A DNA stretch of 64,000 nt from Streptomyces luteogriseus (GTDB lineage Bacteria; Actinomycetota; Actinomycetes; Streptomycetales; Streptomycetaceae), in NCBI RefSeq assembly GCF_014205055.1, contig NZ_JACHMS010000001.1:496001-560000 (forward strand), given 5' to 3'. Positions 42,749 through 52,150 of this stretch are shown in pieces. The position numbers and the translations under genes are program-made. How positions within the stretch are numbered: the first letter of the stretch is position 1; each line of letters begins with the position of its first letter. The notes under the pieces were generated by a model that saw only the letters and a list, made by a program, of their open reading frames with translations, ran no database searches and was not told the DNA's origin.

Positions 42749-43272
42749 CACACACGCGCCTTTCCAGGCTCTTCGGCCAGCTTCCTGATCGCCTCGAGCG
42801 TGGTGGCGATGCTGCTCTCGAACTCACGCATGCGCACGAAGACGATCTTCTGCTCCTTCTCCGGCATCCGGTCGATGGCGACGGACAGGCCCGAGCGGCC
42901 CGGCCCCATCTGCATCCACTGCCTCAGCATCGTGCCGCCGTCCCGCGGCTCCAGCGTGAACCGCCAGATCGCTGACGGGAACTGCGGATCCGCCACCGCC
43001 CAGGCGAACACCCTCAGGGGCTCGTACTCGACGATGTGGGACGTGGTGGCCCACTCCCCGAACGCCTCGTGCTTGCTCCGGCCCACGAAACGGGCCCCGA
43101 GCGCGGGTCCTGTGCGTCCGTCCAGCCACTCCACCGACTGCAGTTCCGAACTCAGACTCGGCATCAGTTCGATGTCGGAGATCAGTTCCCATACCCGCTC
43201 CGGCGGGGCCGCGATCCAGATCGGCACCTCGACATTCGGCTTGTCCGCATAGCGCGCGCCCGTCCACTCCAC
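42748..43272 (-). CDS. SRPBCC (START-like) family protein
   Basis: A 174-residue helix-grip protein of the polyketide-cyclase/SRPBCC family: VEVPIWIAAPPERVWELISD, FVGRSKHEAFGEWATTSHIV, VFAWAVADPQFPSAIWRFTL and a long C-terminal helix. It would bind a hydrophobic ligand in its cavity. A start at 43350 would sit inside the -35 region, so I prefer the GTG at 43272, which follows GAGGAG and begins just before the conserved domain; a few more N-terminal residues are possible. It forms a translationally coupled pair with the LLM oxidoreductase. Confidence 0.8.
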   Translation of the reverse strand: MEWTGARYADKPNVEVPIWIAAPPERVWELISDIELMPSLSSELQSVEWLDGRTGPALGARFVGRSKHEAFGEWATTSHIVEYEPLRVFAWAVADPQFPSAIWRFTLEPRDGGTMLRQWMQMGPGRSGLSVAIDRMPEKEQKIVFVRMREFESSIATTLEAIRKLAEEPGKARV

Positions 43273-43328
43273 GATGCGGCTCTCCTCATCAGTACGACAA
43301 CCTTCAGGCAGATACAGCTCTGACCACC

Positions 43329-43357
43329 AAAGTTGTTTAAAAAGACTCACTTGTCAA
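43329..43357 (-). promoter_or_regulatory. A-T-rich promoter of the SRPBCC-LLM operon
   Basis: On the minus strand TTGACA (43357-43352) is a consensus -35 element, followed by the A-T-rich run TTTTTAAACAACTTT, unusual in this GC-rich DNA. A precise -10 is not clear. Reading this as a promoter argues against a translation start at 43350. Confidence 0.45.
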
Positions 43358-43387
43358 GGGAGTCGGCGTTCTTCGGGCAGGGTTGAT

Positions 43388-43885
43388 TCAGCGGGCGAAC
43401 CGCTCCCGCACATCCGGCCGCTCGGCCAGGCGTGGAGGATAGCCCGGCCCCAGGCGGGCGTGTGTATTGTCGGCGGTCATCGGCTCACCGCAGGCGGCGC
43501 ACACCACTTCGGCGTGGCTCTCCTGGCCACAGACGTCGTGATACATCACCACCGGCGGGCCTTCCTCACCGGACAGCCAGCGATCCCCCCAGCGGTTCAT
43601 GGCCAGCAGCACCTTGTGGAAGTCACGCCCCATCTCAGTGAGCACGTAGTCGTACCGGACCGGCTCGGTCTGGTAGGGCCGCTTCTCCATCAAGCCCTCG
43701 TCCACGAGCCGCCGCAGCCGGTCGGTCAGCGTGTTGCGTGCGATCCCCAGCGACTCCTGGAACTCGTCAAAGCGCTTGATGCCGTATCCGGCCTCCCGCA
43801 GCACCAGGGGCGTCCACCAGTCACCCAGCAGGTCCATGGTCCGAGCGATCGAGCAGGGCCAATGCGCGAAGGATGTACGCCTCAT
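43388..43885 (-). CDS. HxlR-family transcriptional regulator
   Basis: A 165-residue winged-helix regulator: CSIARTMDLLGDWWTPLVLR is the HxlR signature, followed by GIKRFDEFQESLGIARNTLT and RLVDEGLMEKRPYQTEPVRY with the wing. The C-terminal extension holds two Cys pairs (VCGQ and VVCAACGEP), suggesting a small zinc or redox site. It lies upstream of the SRPBCC-LLM operon on the same strand and probably controls it. The ATG at 43885 starts the conserved MRRTSFAHWPC; an upstream ATG at 43897 is equally possible. Confidence 0.87.
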   Translation of the reverse strand: MRRTSFAHWPCSIARTMDLLGDWWTPLVLREAGYGIKRFDEFQESLGIARNTLTDRLRRLVDEGLMEKRPYQTEPVRYDYVLTEMGRDFHKVLLAMNRWGDRWLSGEEGPPVVMYHDVCGQESHAEVVCAACGEPMTADNTHARLGPGYPPRLAERPDVRERFAR

Positions 43886-44783
43886 AGTGCCAAGCATACG
43901 GTCCGTCTCAGAAAGAAACCCAGCAGGTTGCACGGGCCTGACAGGGCCGCAGTGGACGCTGACGGCGGTCGAGGACCACCTGGAGATGCCGGTAGGCCGC
44001 TGACCTCGTCGCTGAGCTGCTGATGCACTGTGACCTCTGAGTCCTCGTCACGCCCCCGTGTGACCGGGATCGATAGTTGGCAAAAGGCAACGCTCGTGAC
44101 CTGCACTGATGCCAATTACCTTCAGCGGCAGGAAGGATAAGGTATCGATGACTGCTCGATGCTAGGCGAGGGTTCGCCCAGGGCTTGCGACGGTAGTAGT
44201 GCTTCCCCGACCGGCCAGCTGAGTCTGATGAGATGGGCTTTGACAGGCACTTCCCTCCCCCTGACCAAGCGGCTGCGGACACCACGACGCTCACCCAGCG
44301 TCGGCTCGCAAGAGTCCGGCAGGAGCATGCTGTGCGCCATGAAGACGAAGCGAATGAGGCTCGCCTTCGCGCACCTTGCGGTGGAACGACGGCTGTCTGG
44401 GCGGTCGATGTGGCGACAGGGTGAACCCGGAGAGCAAAGGAACAACGGCCACCTCACGCTCGACGGCATCGACCTACCGCTGGAGTAGCAGTCGCTGCGG
44501 TCCGAACAGGCGTCATAGACCCGGTATGGGCCCGCGGTCGTGGCTGCACAACGCGCACCCTCCAGTGGACCGTTGGCTGCGCGAACGGGGGAACGCTGAC
44601 CTGCTGACACGCGGCCTCTGTGGCGCGGGCGTCTCCGCGACGACGCTCGCGAGCCCACGGCGAGCACGCTTCAGCCCTTGCTCCGGGCCTCGTGCAGGTG
44701 GTCGACCTCGAAGGCGACGTCCGTTATCTGGTGACAACACGACTGGCCACGCACCAGACGTGACAACAAACAACTGGTGACAG
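43886..44783. other. Long gene-free region, lower GC
   Basis: About 900 bases without a believable gene. Frames on both strands show mixed codon use and no recognisable domain. GC is visibly lower than in neighbours between 44030 and 44500. Near 44726-44780 a motif GGTGACA or CGTGACAAC occurs three times (GGTGACAACACG, CGTGACAACAAAC, GGTGACAGC) just beyond the acetate kinase stop. The stretch may be a decayed gene or the scar of an insertion; I cannot tell which. Confidence 0.5.
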
Positions 44784-45941
44784 CTACCGCGTCCCGTCAG
44801 CAATGCCGAGCACCCGTCGGGTCTCGGCGGCGATCTGCTGTGTCTCGCCAGTAGCGACCACGAGGACCGGGACACCTCTCACCTGCTGATCGATGCGGCG
44901 GAGGCCTTCCCGCATCAAATCCTCCAGTTCGGGGACGAGAAGCCCGCCTCGTACACCGAGAACAGTCAGAGCCGAGCAGATCTCCTCGCGTACCTCGGGT
45001 TGGTCTTCGCCGATCTCCCCGGTGAAGACCAGTGCGTCCAGCCGGTCCAGCGAGGCGGCCATCGAGGCGATGCCCCTGCGGCAACTGAGTGTGAACGTCG
45101 CCAGCGCCAACGCGGCCGCGGCATCACCCTCCGCACGGGCGCGCACCAGCTCCCGGGTGTCTCCCGAGGTACCGGAGAGGCCGAGCAGACCGGAATGCCG
45201 GTGGAGTGTGTCATCCAATTCGTCCGTGCTCAGACCGTGCCGCCGCTGCAGCCACAGCAGCGCGCCGGGGTCGAGGCTGCCGCTGCGTCGGCTCATCACC
45301 AGGCCATCCAGCGGAGTGAGGCCCATGGTGGTGTCCACGCTGCGTCCGTTCCGGACGGCGCAGGCCGAGCAGCCGCCGCCCAGGTGCACGAGCACGACCT
45401 GGAGGTTGTCGACGGGTCGGCCCAGGGCCTGCGCCGTCCTCTGCAGCGCCCACGAGTAGGAAAGCCCGTGGAAGCCGTACCGGCGCAGCCCGTATTCGGC
45501 TCGCCATCGCTCCGGCACGGCGTACGTGCGCGCCGGTGCCGGCAGATCCTTGTGAAAGACAGTGTCGAAGCAGGCGACATGAGGAACGTCGGGCAGAAGT
45601 TCTCGTGCGGCATCGACCACCTGCAGGGCAGGGGTCACGTGCAGCGGCGCGAGATTGGCGACGTCCGCCAGCAGAGCCCGTACGCGTGCGTCGATCAGCG
45701 TATGTCCGGTCAGGTGGGGACCGCTGTGGACGATGCGGTGACCAACCGCCGCAGGAGCGGGCACCTCGCTGAGGAAGTTCCGCAGTTCCGCCGCCGCAGC
45801 AGGCCCCGGGGGCTCCGAGGCGTCTCGATCCGCGACCCGTTCACCGTCCGGCGCGAACAGAGCGATGTGAAGGCTCGAAGAGCCGGCGTCGAGGACCAGT
45901 ACGTGACCATCACGGCTCTCGTGGGAGCGGTCAGCGCTCAT
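44784..45941 (-). CDS. ackA: Acetate kinase
   Basis: A 385-residue acetate/propionate-family kinase that makes ATP from acetyl phosphate, or acetyl phosphate from acetate. Motifs are in order: VLVLDAGSSSLHIALF (phosphate 1), HRIVHSGPHLTGHT, CFDTVFHKDLP, RRYGFHGLSYSWA, and VLVHLGGGCSACAVRNGRSV followed by DTTMGLTPLDGLVMSRRSGS. The length is normal. No phosphotransacetylase or phosphoketolase gene is adjacent. The ATG at 45941 has GGAGG six bases upstream. In oxygen-limited cells this step can yield ATP, which suits the neighbouring dormancy locus. Confidence 0.92.
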   Translation of the reverse strand: MSADRSHESRDGHVLVLDAGSSSLHIALFAPDGERVADRDASEPPGPAAAAELRNFLSEVPAPAAVGHRIVHSGPHLTGHTLIDARVRALLADVANLAPLHVTPALQVVDAARELLPDVPHVACFDTVFHKDLPAPARTYAVPERWRAEYGLRRYGFHGLSYSWALQRTAQALGRPVDNLQVVLVHLGGGCSACAVRNGRSVDTTMGLTPLDGLVMSRRSGSLDPGALLWLQRRHGLSTDELDDTLHRHSGLLGLSGTSGDTRELVRARAEGDAAAALALATFTLSCRRGIASMAASLDRLDALVFTGEIGEDQPEVREEICSALTVLGVRGGLLVPELEDLMREGLRRIDQQVRGVPVLVVATGETQQIAAETRRVLGIADGTR

Positions 45942-45992
45942 CACACACCTCCCGTGCACTCGCGTCCTCTGACACGCCGGTCGCCGGAGCCG

Positions 45993-48170
45993 TCACCCAC
46001 CTCGGTGCACGGGTCCTGATCCGTCACCTTCCCCATCCACGGCCGCCCGCACCCGTTGCTCCTCGCGAGCGGAGCTGACGTCCCGTTCCAGGGGTGTGCG
46101 GCTCACTGCTGCCGCGAGGTCCTCCAAGGCCCGCTTCTGCAGTTCCGCCCCGCGCCGCAGCACCGGGCTCCGGTCCCCGGCGGCGCCCTCCCACGCGTGG
46201 AGCACCTCCTCCACACGCCCCCAGTCCGGATTCCTGTGCTCGCGCACGTCGACTGCCGCCCGCGCGGTGTCTGCCTCCAAGGCCTCGGCGAACCGCTCCG
46301 CCTCGGGGGCGAAACGGCTGTCGGCCCGCGGGACGTGGCTCTCCATGAGCATCGCTGCCCGGTCAAGTCCCTTGAGCGCCTCCTGCGCCTCCTCCGCCTC
46401 GCGCGATGTCAGGCCTCTGGGGCCGACCGGTTCCTGCTTCGCCTGGTCGTAGGCCTCCTGCCAGGCGGCACGTGCCTCCCTGCTCGCCAGCAGGGCCCTG
46501 CGCATGTCGGCGCGATGCTCCTGGGTCGGTTCGGCGTAGCTGCGGAGCACTGCGGCCGCGTAGCGGCCGTTGGCGGCGAGCCAGTCCGCCAGCCGGCCCG
46601 GCAGCCGGGGGGTCTCCCATGCGGGGAACACCACGTACGCCAGCATTGCCAGGGCCCCGCCGAGCAGGGTGAGCACGACCCGCTCCGGGACCGTCTGCTC
46701 CCATGCCTGGCCGCCCATGCCGAGCAGGAAGACGACGTACGCGGCAGTGAAGCACTGGGAGTAGGCGTAGCCGGTACGGAGCAGCGTGTACGACAGGGCC
46801 GCCGAGACCACCGCCAGCGCGCCGAACACATGGGCGTCCGGGCCCAGGGCCCGCACCATCCCCGTGGCGAGCGCGACCCCCGCGAGGGTCCCGGCGAGAC
46901 GGCCCACCGCACGCGCGTACGTCCGGTGGAAGTCCGGCCGCATCACCATCACCGAGGCGATGGGTGCCCAGTAGCCGTGTTCCAGGGGCAGCCGGGAAGC
47001 GATCAGATAGCCGAGCGTGGCCACCGCCGCCAAGCGGACGGCGTGCCGGAACACGGGCGAGTCCCGGCGGAGCTCACGGCGGACCGCCCGGACGACGACC
47101 GGGAACAACCGGAACATGGTCGGGCGCACCAGGAACTGGGCGCTCGCGGGGCCGGGCGGCGTAGGCGTCTTGTCGCGCGCCCCGCCGCTCCCGGCGATCT
47201 CCAACGCCTCGACGAGCAGTTTCACGAGCCGTTCGGCCGCATGCCGGGCGGGCCCCTCCAGCACCTCGCCCGCCTCGTCGACGCGCAGCAGGACGTCCGC
47301 GCTTTCGGGCGGCACCTCGGCGGGAGTGCCGCGGCGGATCGAACGGGCGGCCGCGTCCAGGACATCGGCGGCCGCGCCGAGCAACTCCCGTGCGCGGTCC
47401 CGCCCGGGTCCCTCCGCCGGGGCGCCGACGTCCGGGTCGGCGAGCGCGGCGACGACCGGCAGAATGCGCTCGGCGAGGCCCCGGGGGCCGTGGAGGACGG
47501 GGGGCCGGGTGCGGGCCTGTGAGGGCGTCACGGCGGCCGCGTCCCGGGCCGTCATCAGCGGCTCCGGGTCGAACCGCGCGGTCGGGTCGTGTCGCAGCCG
47601 GCGGGCGTAGTCCGCCACGGCGGCCAGCGCGTCGGCGAGCGCGTCACGATGCGCCCCCCAGCGGCGGATCGGGAACAGCAGGATCAGCACGGCCTGCGCC
47701 ACGCCTCCGAGCGCGATGACACCGGCGTGTTCCAGGGCTCGCCCGACGCTGGTGGGCAGGGTGATGGTCACCAGCATGCTGCCGACCGTCGTCGCTGCGA
47801 CGATCCCAGCGGTCGATCCGAGGGACCACGCCATCCCCGCGGCGAAGGCCCATACGGCCAGCAGCGGGAGGAACGTCACGAGTCGCCCCGCCGCCAGGTA
47901 GCCCACGAAGGTACTGAGCGCCAGCCCTGCGCCCGCGCCGAGCGCGATCACCTTGCGCGGACGCCAGGTGCGCTGGAAGGTGGCCGCACCCGCGGAGTAG
48001 GCACCGAGGGCGGCGGACGCGGCATACGCAGGGGAGACCAGCCACAGCGCCGGCCCGATGACGAGCGCCACCCCAGCAGCCGTGCGAAGCGCGAGCAGCG
48101 GCTCCAGCCGCGTCTCCTCGACCGTGAGCCCGGATCGCACGACCTCCCCGAAGGTCCGCAGCCACGTCAC
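45993..48170 (-). CDS. FUSC-family membrane protein (aromatic-acid exporter type)
   Basis: A 725-residue inner-membrane protein with two blocks of about six helices each (about 30-190 and 385-540, for example AGVALVIGPALWLVSPAYAA and VFGALAVVSAALSYTLLRTG) separated by a soluble part. The second block carries the FUSC signature RLPLEHGYWAPIASVMVMRP. A C-terminal coiled or helical domain (about 570-710) follows. Family members export aromatic acids or other toxic organic anions. The GTG at 48170 starts the conserved region; upstream frame extension is Pro/Arg-rich and unconvincing. It precedes acetate kinase on the same strand by 51 bases. Confidence 0.82.
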   Translation of the reverse strand: MTWLRTFGEVVRSGLTVEETRLEPLLALRTAAGVALVIGPALWLVSPAYAASAALGAYSAGAATFQRTWRPRKVIALGAGAGLALSTFVGYLAAGRLVTFLPLLAVWAFAAGMAWSLGSTAGIVAATTVGSMLVTITLPTSVGRALEHAGVIALGGVAQAVLILLFPIRRWGAHRDALADALAAVADYARRLRHDPTARFDPEPLMTARDAAAVTPSQARTRPPVLHGPRGLAERILPVVAALADPDVGAPAEGPGRDRARELLGAAADVLDAAARSIRRGTPAEVPPESADVLLRVDEAGEVLEGPARHAAERLVKLLVEALEIAGSGGARDKTPTPPGPASAQFLVRPTMFRLFPVVVRAVRRELRRDSPVFRHAVRLAAVATLGYLIASRLPLEHGYWAPIASVMVMRPDFHRTYARAVGRLAGTLAGVALATGMVRALGPDAHVFGALAVVSAALSYTLLRTGYAYSQCFTAAYVVFLLGMGGQAWEQTVPERVVLTLLGGALAMLAYVVFPAWETPRLPGRLADWLAANGRYAAAVLRSYAEPTQEHRADMRRALLASREARAAWQEAYDQAKQEPVGPRGLTSREAEEAQEALKGLDRAAMLMESHVPRADSRFAPEAERFAEALEADTARAAVDVREHRNPDWGRVEEVLHAWEGAAGDRSPVLRRGAELQKRALEDLAAAVSRTPLERDVSSAREEQRVRAAVDGEGDGSGPVHRGG

Positions 48171-48443
48171 GGTGTGAGCCCTGTCGGGACGCCCTGCCGG
48201 GTCGCGACGGCTTGGTCGAGGTGCGGCCGCCGGGCGAGGAAGCCTCCCGCAGGGCCCAAGAACTGAGCAGCGGTGAATAGGCCATACGTCAACATGCGGC
48301 CTCACCAGTCCCAGAGTTTGCCTCGCACTGAATGTCCGGTGGGTTTTTCGCCACCGGCATGGCGAGCATGCGGGTGGCTGCGGTCTGTCCTACCGGGCGG
48401 GACTCAGGTGGTTCAGCCCTGCCGAAATCAGGGTGATCGCCAC
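48171..48443. other. Upstream region of the FUSC gene
   Basis: No gene is recognisable here. It should hold the promoter of the FUSC exporter, and its right end meets the terminator of the dehydrogenase gene. Confidence 0.4.
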
Positions 48444-48483
48444 CCGCCACCCGGACTGGTCCGAGGAGACGGACGGGTGGCGG
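48444..48483 (-). terminator. Hairpin terminator of the formaldehyde-dehydrogenase-like gene
   Basis: CCGCCACCCG (48444-48453) pairs perfectly with CGGGTGGCGG (48474-48483). The loop contains a second small stem (GTCCG with CGGAC). It begins 12 bases beyond the stop codon of the dehydrogenase. Confidence 0.75.
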
Positions 48484-48494
48484 CCGTTGAGTTC

Positions 48495-49670
48495 CTATCG
48501 CTTGTGGCCGTTCTCGTGTCCGTTGGGATGCAGGACCACCTTGGTCCAGCCCTCATCGCGGGCGTCGAAGTGCTCATAAGCGGCGGGGGCTTCGTTCAGG
48601 CTGAGTTCGTGGGAGACGACGAAGCTCGGCTTTGCCTTCTCGCCGGCGATCAGGTCCCGCAGCGCCCGGTTGTACTTCTTCACCGGCGCCTGCCCGGTGC
48701 CCATGCGCTGGCCCTTGAACCACATCATGCCGAAGTCAATCGGGACCTTGCCCTGTGCCTCCAGCTCGCCTTGGGCCTCGTCACCGCCGGGGTCCTGGGG
48801 CAGGAACACGCCCACCACGCCGATGTGGCCCGTGAACCTGACCGAGTCGATCAGGCCGTTGAGCGTGAGGCTGGCGTCCTCGTGTCCTTCGGGGTCGTGT
48901 GCCTGGTAGCCGACGCACTCACAGCCGTTGTCGGCACCCAGGCCGAGAGTGGCTTCCTTGACGACCTCAGCGGGGTTCTGTTCGGCGGTGTTGATCGGGA
49001 TGGCCCCGATCTCCTCCGCCTTGCGCAGCCGGTCGGGCTGGTGGTCGGCCACCCATGCGCGTCCGGCACCCTTGAGGAGGGCGGAGTAGGCCGCCATCAG
49101 CCCGACGGGACCGGCCCCGAAGACGATCGTCTGGTCGCCCGGTTTGACGCCGGCCATCTCGGTGGCGTGATAGCCGGTGGGGAAGATGTCGGCGAGCATC
49201 ACATAGTCGGTCTGCCGCTCGGCGGCGTCCTCACCCAGACGCAGCGCGTTGAAGTCGCCGTAGGGCACGCGCAGTAGTTCCGCCTGGCCGCCCTGGTAGG
49301 GCCCCATGTCGGCGAATCCGTAGGCGGCTCCGGCGAGGGCCGGTTCCGGCTGCATGGTGAGGCAGTAGTTGGTCAGACCCTGCTCACACTGCTTGCAGAA
49401 GCCGCAGGCGATGTTGAAGGGCAGGACCACGTACTCGCCAACCTGGACCTTGCGGACGGCCGAGCCGACCTCCACCACCTGGCCCAGGTTCTCGTGTCCC
49501 AGGGTGCGGCCGGACTCGAACGAGGTACGGCCCTCATACATGTGCAGGTCAGAACCACAGATGTTGGTGGTGGTGATCTTGACGATGATGTCGCAGGGGT
49601 GCTCGATCCTCGCGTCCGGTACGTCCTTCACCGTGACCGTTCGCGGGCCTTCGTATACCGCTGCTTTCAT
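48495..49670 (-). CDS. fdhA: Zinc-dependent dehydrogenase, glutathione-independent formaldehyde-dehydrogenase type
   Basis: A 391-residue medium-chain dehydrogenase. The catalytic zinc site is TNICGSDLHMYEGRTSFESG followed by TLGHENLGQVVEVG; the structural zinc motif is CGFCKQCEQGLTNYC; the NAD fold is VFGAGPVGLMAAYSALLKGA. The long insertion with SVRFTGHIGVVGVFLPQDPG and the end HPNGHENGHKR fit the FdhA/dismutase group that oxidises formaldehyde without glutathione. The ATG at 49670 begins the conserved MKAAVYEGPRTV. Formaldehyde detoxification is the family role; the substrate here is not proven. Confidence 0.88.
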   Translation of the reverse strand: MKAAVYEGPRTVTVKDVPDARIEHPCDIIVKITTTNICGSDLHMYEGRTSFESGRTLGHENLGQVVEVGSAVRKVQVGEYVVLPFNIACGFCKQCEQGLTNYCLTMQPEPALAGAAYGFADMGPYQGGQAELLRVPYGDFNALRLGEDAAERQTDYVMLADIFPTGYHATEMAGVKPGDQTIVFGAGPVGLMAAYSALLKGAGRAWVADHQPDRLRKAEEIGAIPINTAEQNPAEVVKEATLGLGADNGCECVGYQAHDPEGHEDASLTLNGLIDSVRFTGHIGVVGVFLPQDPGGDEAQGELEAQGKVPIDFGMMWFKGQRMGTGQAPVKKYNRALRDLIAGEKAKPSFVVSHELSLNEAPAAYEHFDARDEGWTKVVLHPNGHENGHKR

Positions 49671-49992
49671 GACTGCGATCCCTTGATGTCGCGGCATGAC
49701 CGCACCACGGCGGCGATGGAGAGGGCGCGAAGACCCTCACTCGCGGGAGTTGAACGCGTAGGGGTTGGTGGGACGCGGTCCGTGACTCCGGCATGCCTCT
49801 GCGGGTCGTTCACCCGGATCAGGTGCAACGGCGCCGCCGGGGGCTTGCGACGCGGAGCACCGGCGCTCCGGCGGCGTGCCGTCCGGGTCCCCGTCGGCCC
49901 TCGACGCGAAACGAACACGCGGGCAAGGATCAGCGAAATCTTCTCACCCGGACGACCATCGACCACCGACGTAGCTCCGACTCGGACCCCGG
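49671..49992. other. Gene-free gap upstream of fdhA
   Basis: About 320 bases between the stop of the membrane protein gene and the fdhA start, both on the minus strand. No frame looks coding and no clear operator or hairpin stands out; it presumably carries the fdhA promoter. Confidence 0.45.
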
Positions 49993-51114
49993 CTAGTCAT
50001 CGTGGTCGTCCTGGAGCCTGTGGCGACGTTCCTGTTCGCGCTTGGAGTAAGCGGCTGCCCGGATCGCGTCGTCGCTCTCCAAGCCTGATCCCAGCGCGCC
50101 GCCCACGGTGGCGACCGAAGCGACGAACCAGGACAGCGTCAAGTACTCCTCGGCGTCCAACGGGGTTCGTGTCACGGAAGCGAACGCCTGGTCGTTGAGG
50201 ATGAACAGTGCCCACACCCAGTTGATGACCACCAAACCCACATAGCAGACAAGTACCCCGATACCCACGGTCACGACCGTCGAGGCGTTGTAGAGCCGCG
50301 CCCTCTGCCTCGCCTCCGGCGAGCTCTCTGCGGATCGATGCCACAGTTCCGCGTCTATGATCAGCCAGCCGATCATGAGCGCGACAGATCCGACCGTGGC
50401 GATCACGAGGCGTGGGGTGCTGAGGGACACGGCCAGACTCCAGACGGTGGAGTTCACGGTGGCGACTGCTCCCGTGGCGAGTGCGGCCGCCAGGGCTTTC
50501 GACAAGCCCGGCACCAACCGCCATGGCCGGTTGGCGCGGACCATACCGACGAGCACCCGCAGGTAACCGCGCGGCCCGCTGACGACGTACCGGAGATCGT
50601 CGGTCCCCTTCTCACGGGTTTGGCCCGGATGAATAGGCGCGAGACGATTGATGAAGGGCCCCAGAAGCGGCTGACTTCGCGGAGGTCCTTCAGCCCCAGT
50701 GGTTTGCGGACTCGCCAAGCCAAGCACGGCTTCTTCGACGGCCCGCCGGGCCCTCGTCTGCAGCCGCAGCCCTCCCAGTGAAGGAAGAGAGAGCAGCGCC
50801 AAGCCGTGTTCGTGATTCAGATTCACAGCGAGCCTGCGCCCGTGTGAGTGCAGCGGAAGGTCGGTGAGGGCCACGATGATGTCCCAGTTCTCCGCACTCC
50901 CACGGTCCATGATCCGGCGCATCAAGGTGGGCGGGTCTTCCGTCCCCGAGGTGAAGGCCTCACTGACCACCTTGACGTCGAACCGTCGCCCCTGGCCCGA
51001 CTTGTCAGCGAGCCGAGCAGAAAGTGTCCGGGCCATGCGCTGCGCGATCTCCGTCGGCGCGTCCGGATCCGCCAGGAGAGCCACGACCGTAGCGCCCTGA
51101 GACGACACCCGCAT
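49993..51114 (-). CDS. Four-helix membrane protein of unknown function
   Basis: A 373-residue protein. The N-terminal soluble half (about 1-185) has an alpha/beta pattern (TVVALLADPDAPTEIAQRMA, ENWDIIVALTDLPLHSHGRR). The C-terminal half has four hydrophobic helices (ALAAALATGAVATVNSTVWS, LVIATVGSVALMIGWLIIDA, VTVGIGVLVCYVGLVVINWV, LTLSWFVASVATVGGALGSG) and a basic tail. I do not recognise the family. The ATG at 51114 has GGAGG eight bases upstream. The genes on either side give no clear functional link. Confidence 0.78.
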   Translation of the reverse strand: MRVSSQGATVVALLADPDAPTEIAQRMARTLSARLADKSGQGRRFDVKVVSEAFTSGTEDPPTLMRRIMDRGSAENWDIIVALTDLPLHSHGRRLAVNLNHEHGLALLSLPSLGGLRLQTRARRAVEEAVLGLASPQTTGAEGPPRSQPLLGPFINRLAPIHPGQTREKGTDDLRYVVSGPRGYLRVLVGMVRANRPWRLVPGLSKALAAALATGAVATVNSTVWSLAVSLSTPRLVIATVGSVALMIGWLIIDAELWHRSAESSPEARQRARLYNASTVVTVGIGVLVCYVGLVVINWVWALFILNDQAFASVTRTPLDAEEYLTLSWFVASVATVGGALGSGLESDDAIRAAAYSKREQERRHRLQDDHDD

Positions 51115-51700
51115 GACTGGACCCTCCTCATCGGCTGCCACGCGACCCCGAGTGCCCACGGACGCCGCCGAGGTAACGTCGACGCCGCGGTGCGCGCCGG
51201 CCTCTCGCGGCAGGTGTGGGCGGTACGGCCAGATCTCCTCGTCTTCCCAGCACACCGCCTACTCCCGCCACCGGGGCACGATCGCGTCCGCCACCGCGAA
51301 GACCCACTCCGGCGTCACCCCGGCACGCACCGCACGCCGCGCCACCGACCAGGCCGCTTCAGTGTCCGCCCGGGAGCCGAGGGTGACAAAGCCCTGCTAC
51401 GCGGGAAATCCAGAACGCCTGCGAGGCACAGCGCTACCGGGACGGCTGGCGGGGGGGGTGGGACGCGTCAACCGGCCCTGGCTGCTGCCCATCAGCCTCT
51501 CCCGAGCGCTCTCTGGCCCCGCCGTCGGTCCGCACGCCCGCCGACAGCCCGGGCTGTCGGACGCATGGGCCTGGCAGGGCAAGACCGGGAGGCTAATTGG
51601 GCCCGACATGCGCAAGCGTTCGCGCGCCCCCGTCGGCCAGGCTGGCTGCGAAGCCCAGGGGCCGGGAGCCGCCCGGCTCCCGCAACTGGAGGTTGCCGTC
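51115..51700. other. Intergenic region with a short coding-like remnant
   Basis: Upstream of the membrane protein and the DUF1931 gene. On the minus strand 51259-51393 reads GFVTLGSRADTEAAWSVARR, then AVRAGVTPEWVFAVADAIVP RWRE and a stop, with good codon bias, but an in-frame stop two codons earlier removes any start. It looks like the 3' end of a lost small gene of unknown family. Nothing else is recognisable. Confidence 0.4.
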
Positions 51701-52150
51701 ATGACCGTGATGTCCATCGCCAGATTCGAGAGGTTCTTTCGCGCGGCCGCAGGACTGAACGTCGACAAAAACGATCTCAAGCGCTATAGCGACTTCGTCG
51801 ATTCCAAGCTCTACGATCTGCTGACCGTCGCCCAGGCCACCGCCAAGGCAAACGGGCGCGACATCATCCGGACACCTGACCTGCCGATCACGAAAGGCCT
51901 GCAGGAGAGCATTCACCACTTCCGGAAGATCGACCACGATGTAGAACTCAAGCCGATCCTGGAACAGCTCGCCACCCATCCCGCTCTGGACCGCACGCCC
52001 GATGAGGAGACCGAGGCGGCCTATCCGGACATCGTCGGCGGACTCAGCCTGGCCCTCGCCCAGAGCTTCAAGATCCTCCACCCCGATCTGAAGAACCCCC
52101 AGACCCAGCACTGGGACGAGGCCCGAGCCGTCTTCGACCTCCTGCTGTGA
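51701..52150 (+). CDS. DUF1931 histone-fold protein
   Basis: A 149-residue member of DUF1931, small bacterial proteins with a doubled histone fold. Diagnostic segments are IARFERFFRAAAGLNVDKND, LKRYSDFVDSKLYDLLTVAQ, IIRTPDLPITKGLQESIHHF and the end LDLKNP-like HPDLKNPQTQHWDEARAVFD. DNA compaction or nucleoid binding has been suggested for the family, but function is not established. The ATG at 51701 has GGAGG eight bases upstream. It is intact among decayed neighbours. Confidence 0.88.
   Translation: MTVMSIARFERFFRAAAGLNVDKNDLKRYSDFVDSKLYDLLTVAQATAKANGRDIIRTPDLPITKGLQESIHHFRKIDHDVELKPILEQLATHPALDRTPDEETEAAYPDIVGGLSLALAQSFKILHPDLKNPQTQHWDEARAVFDLLL

Noticed and set aside
44122-44667. A possible minus-strand gene in the void upstream of the HxlR gene
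   Set aside because: Codon use is random, Cys, Ser and Arg are over-represented, and there is no recognisable domain.
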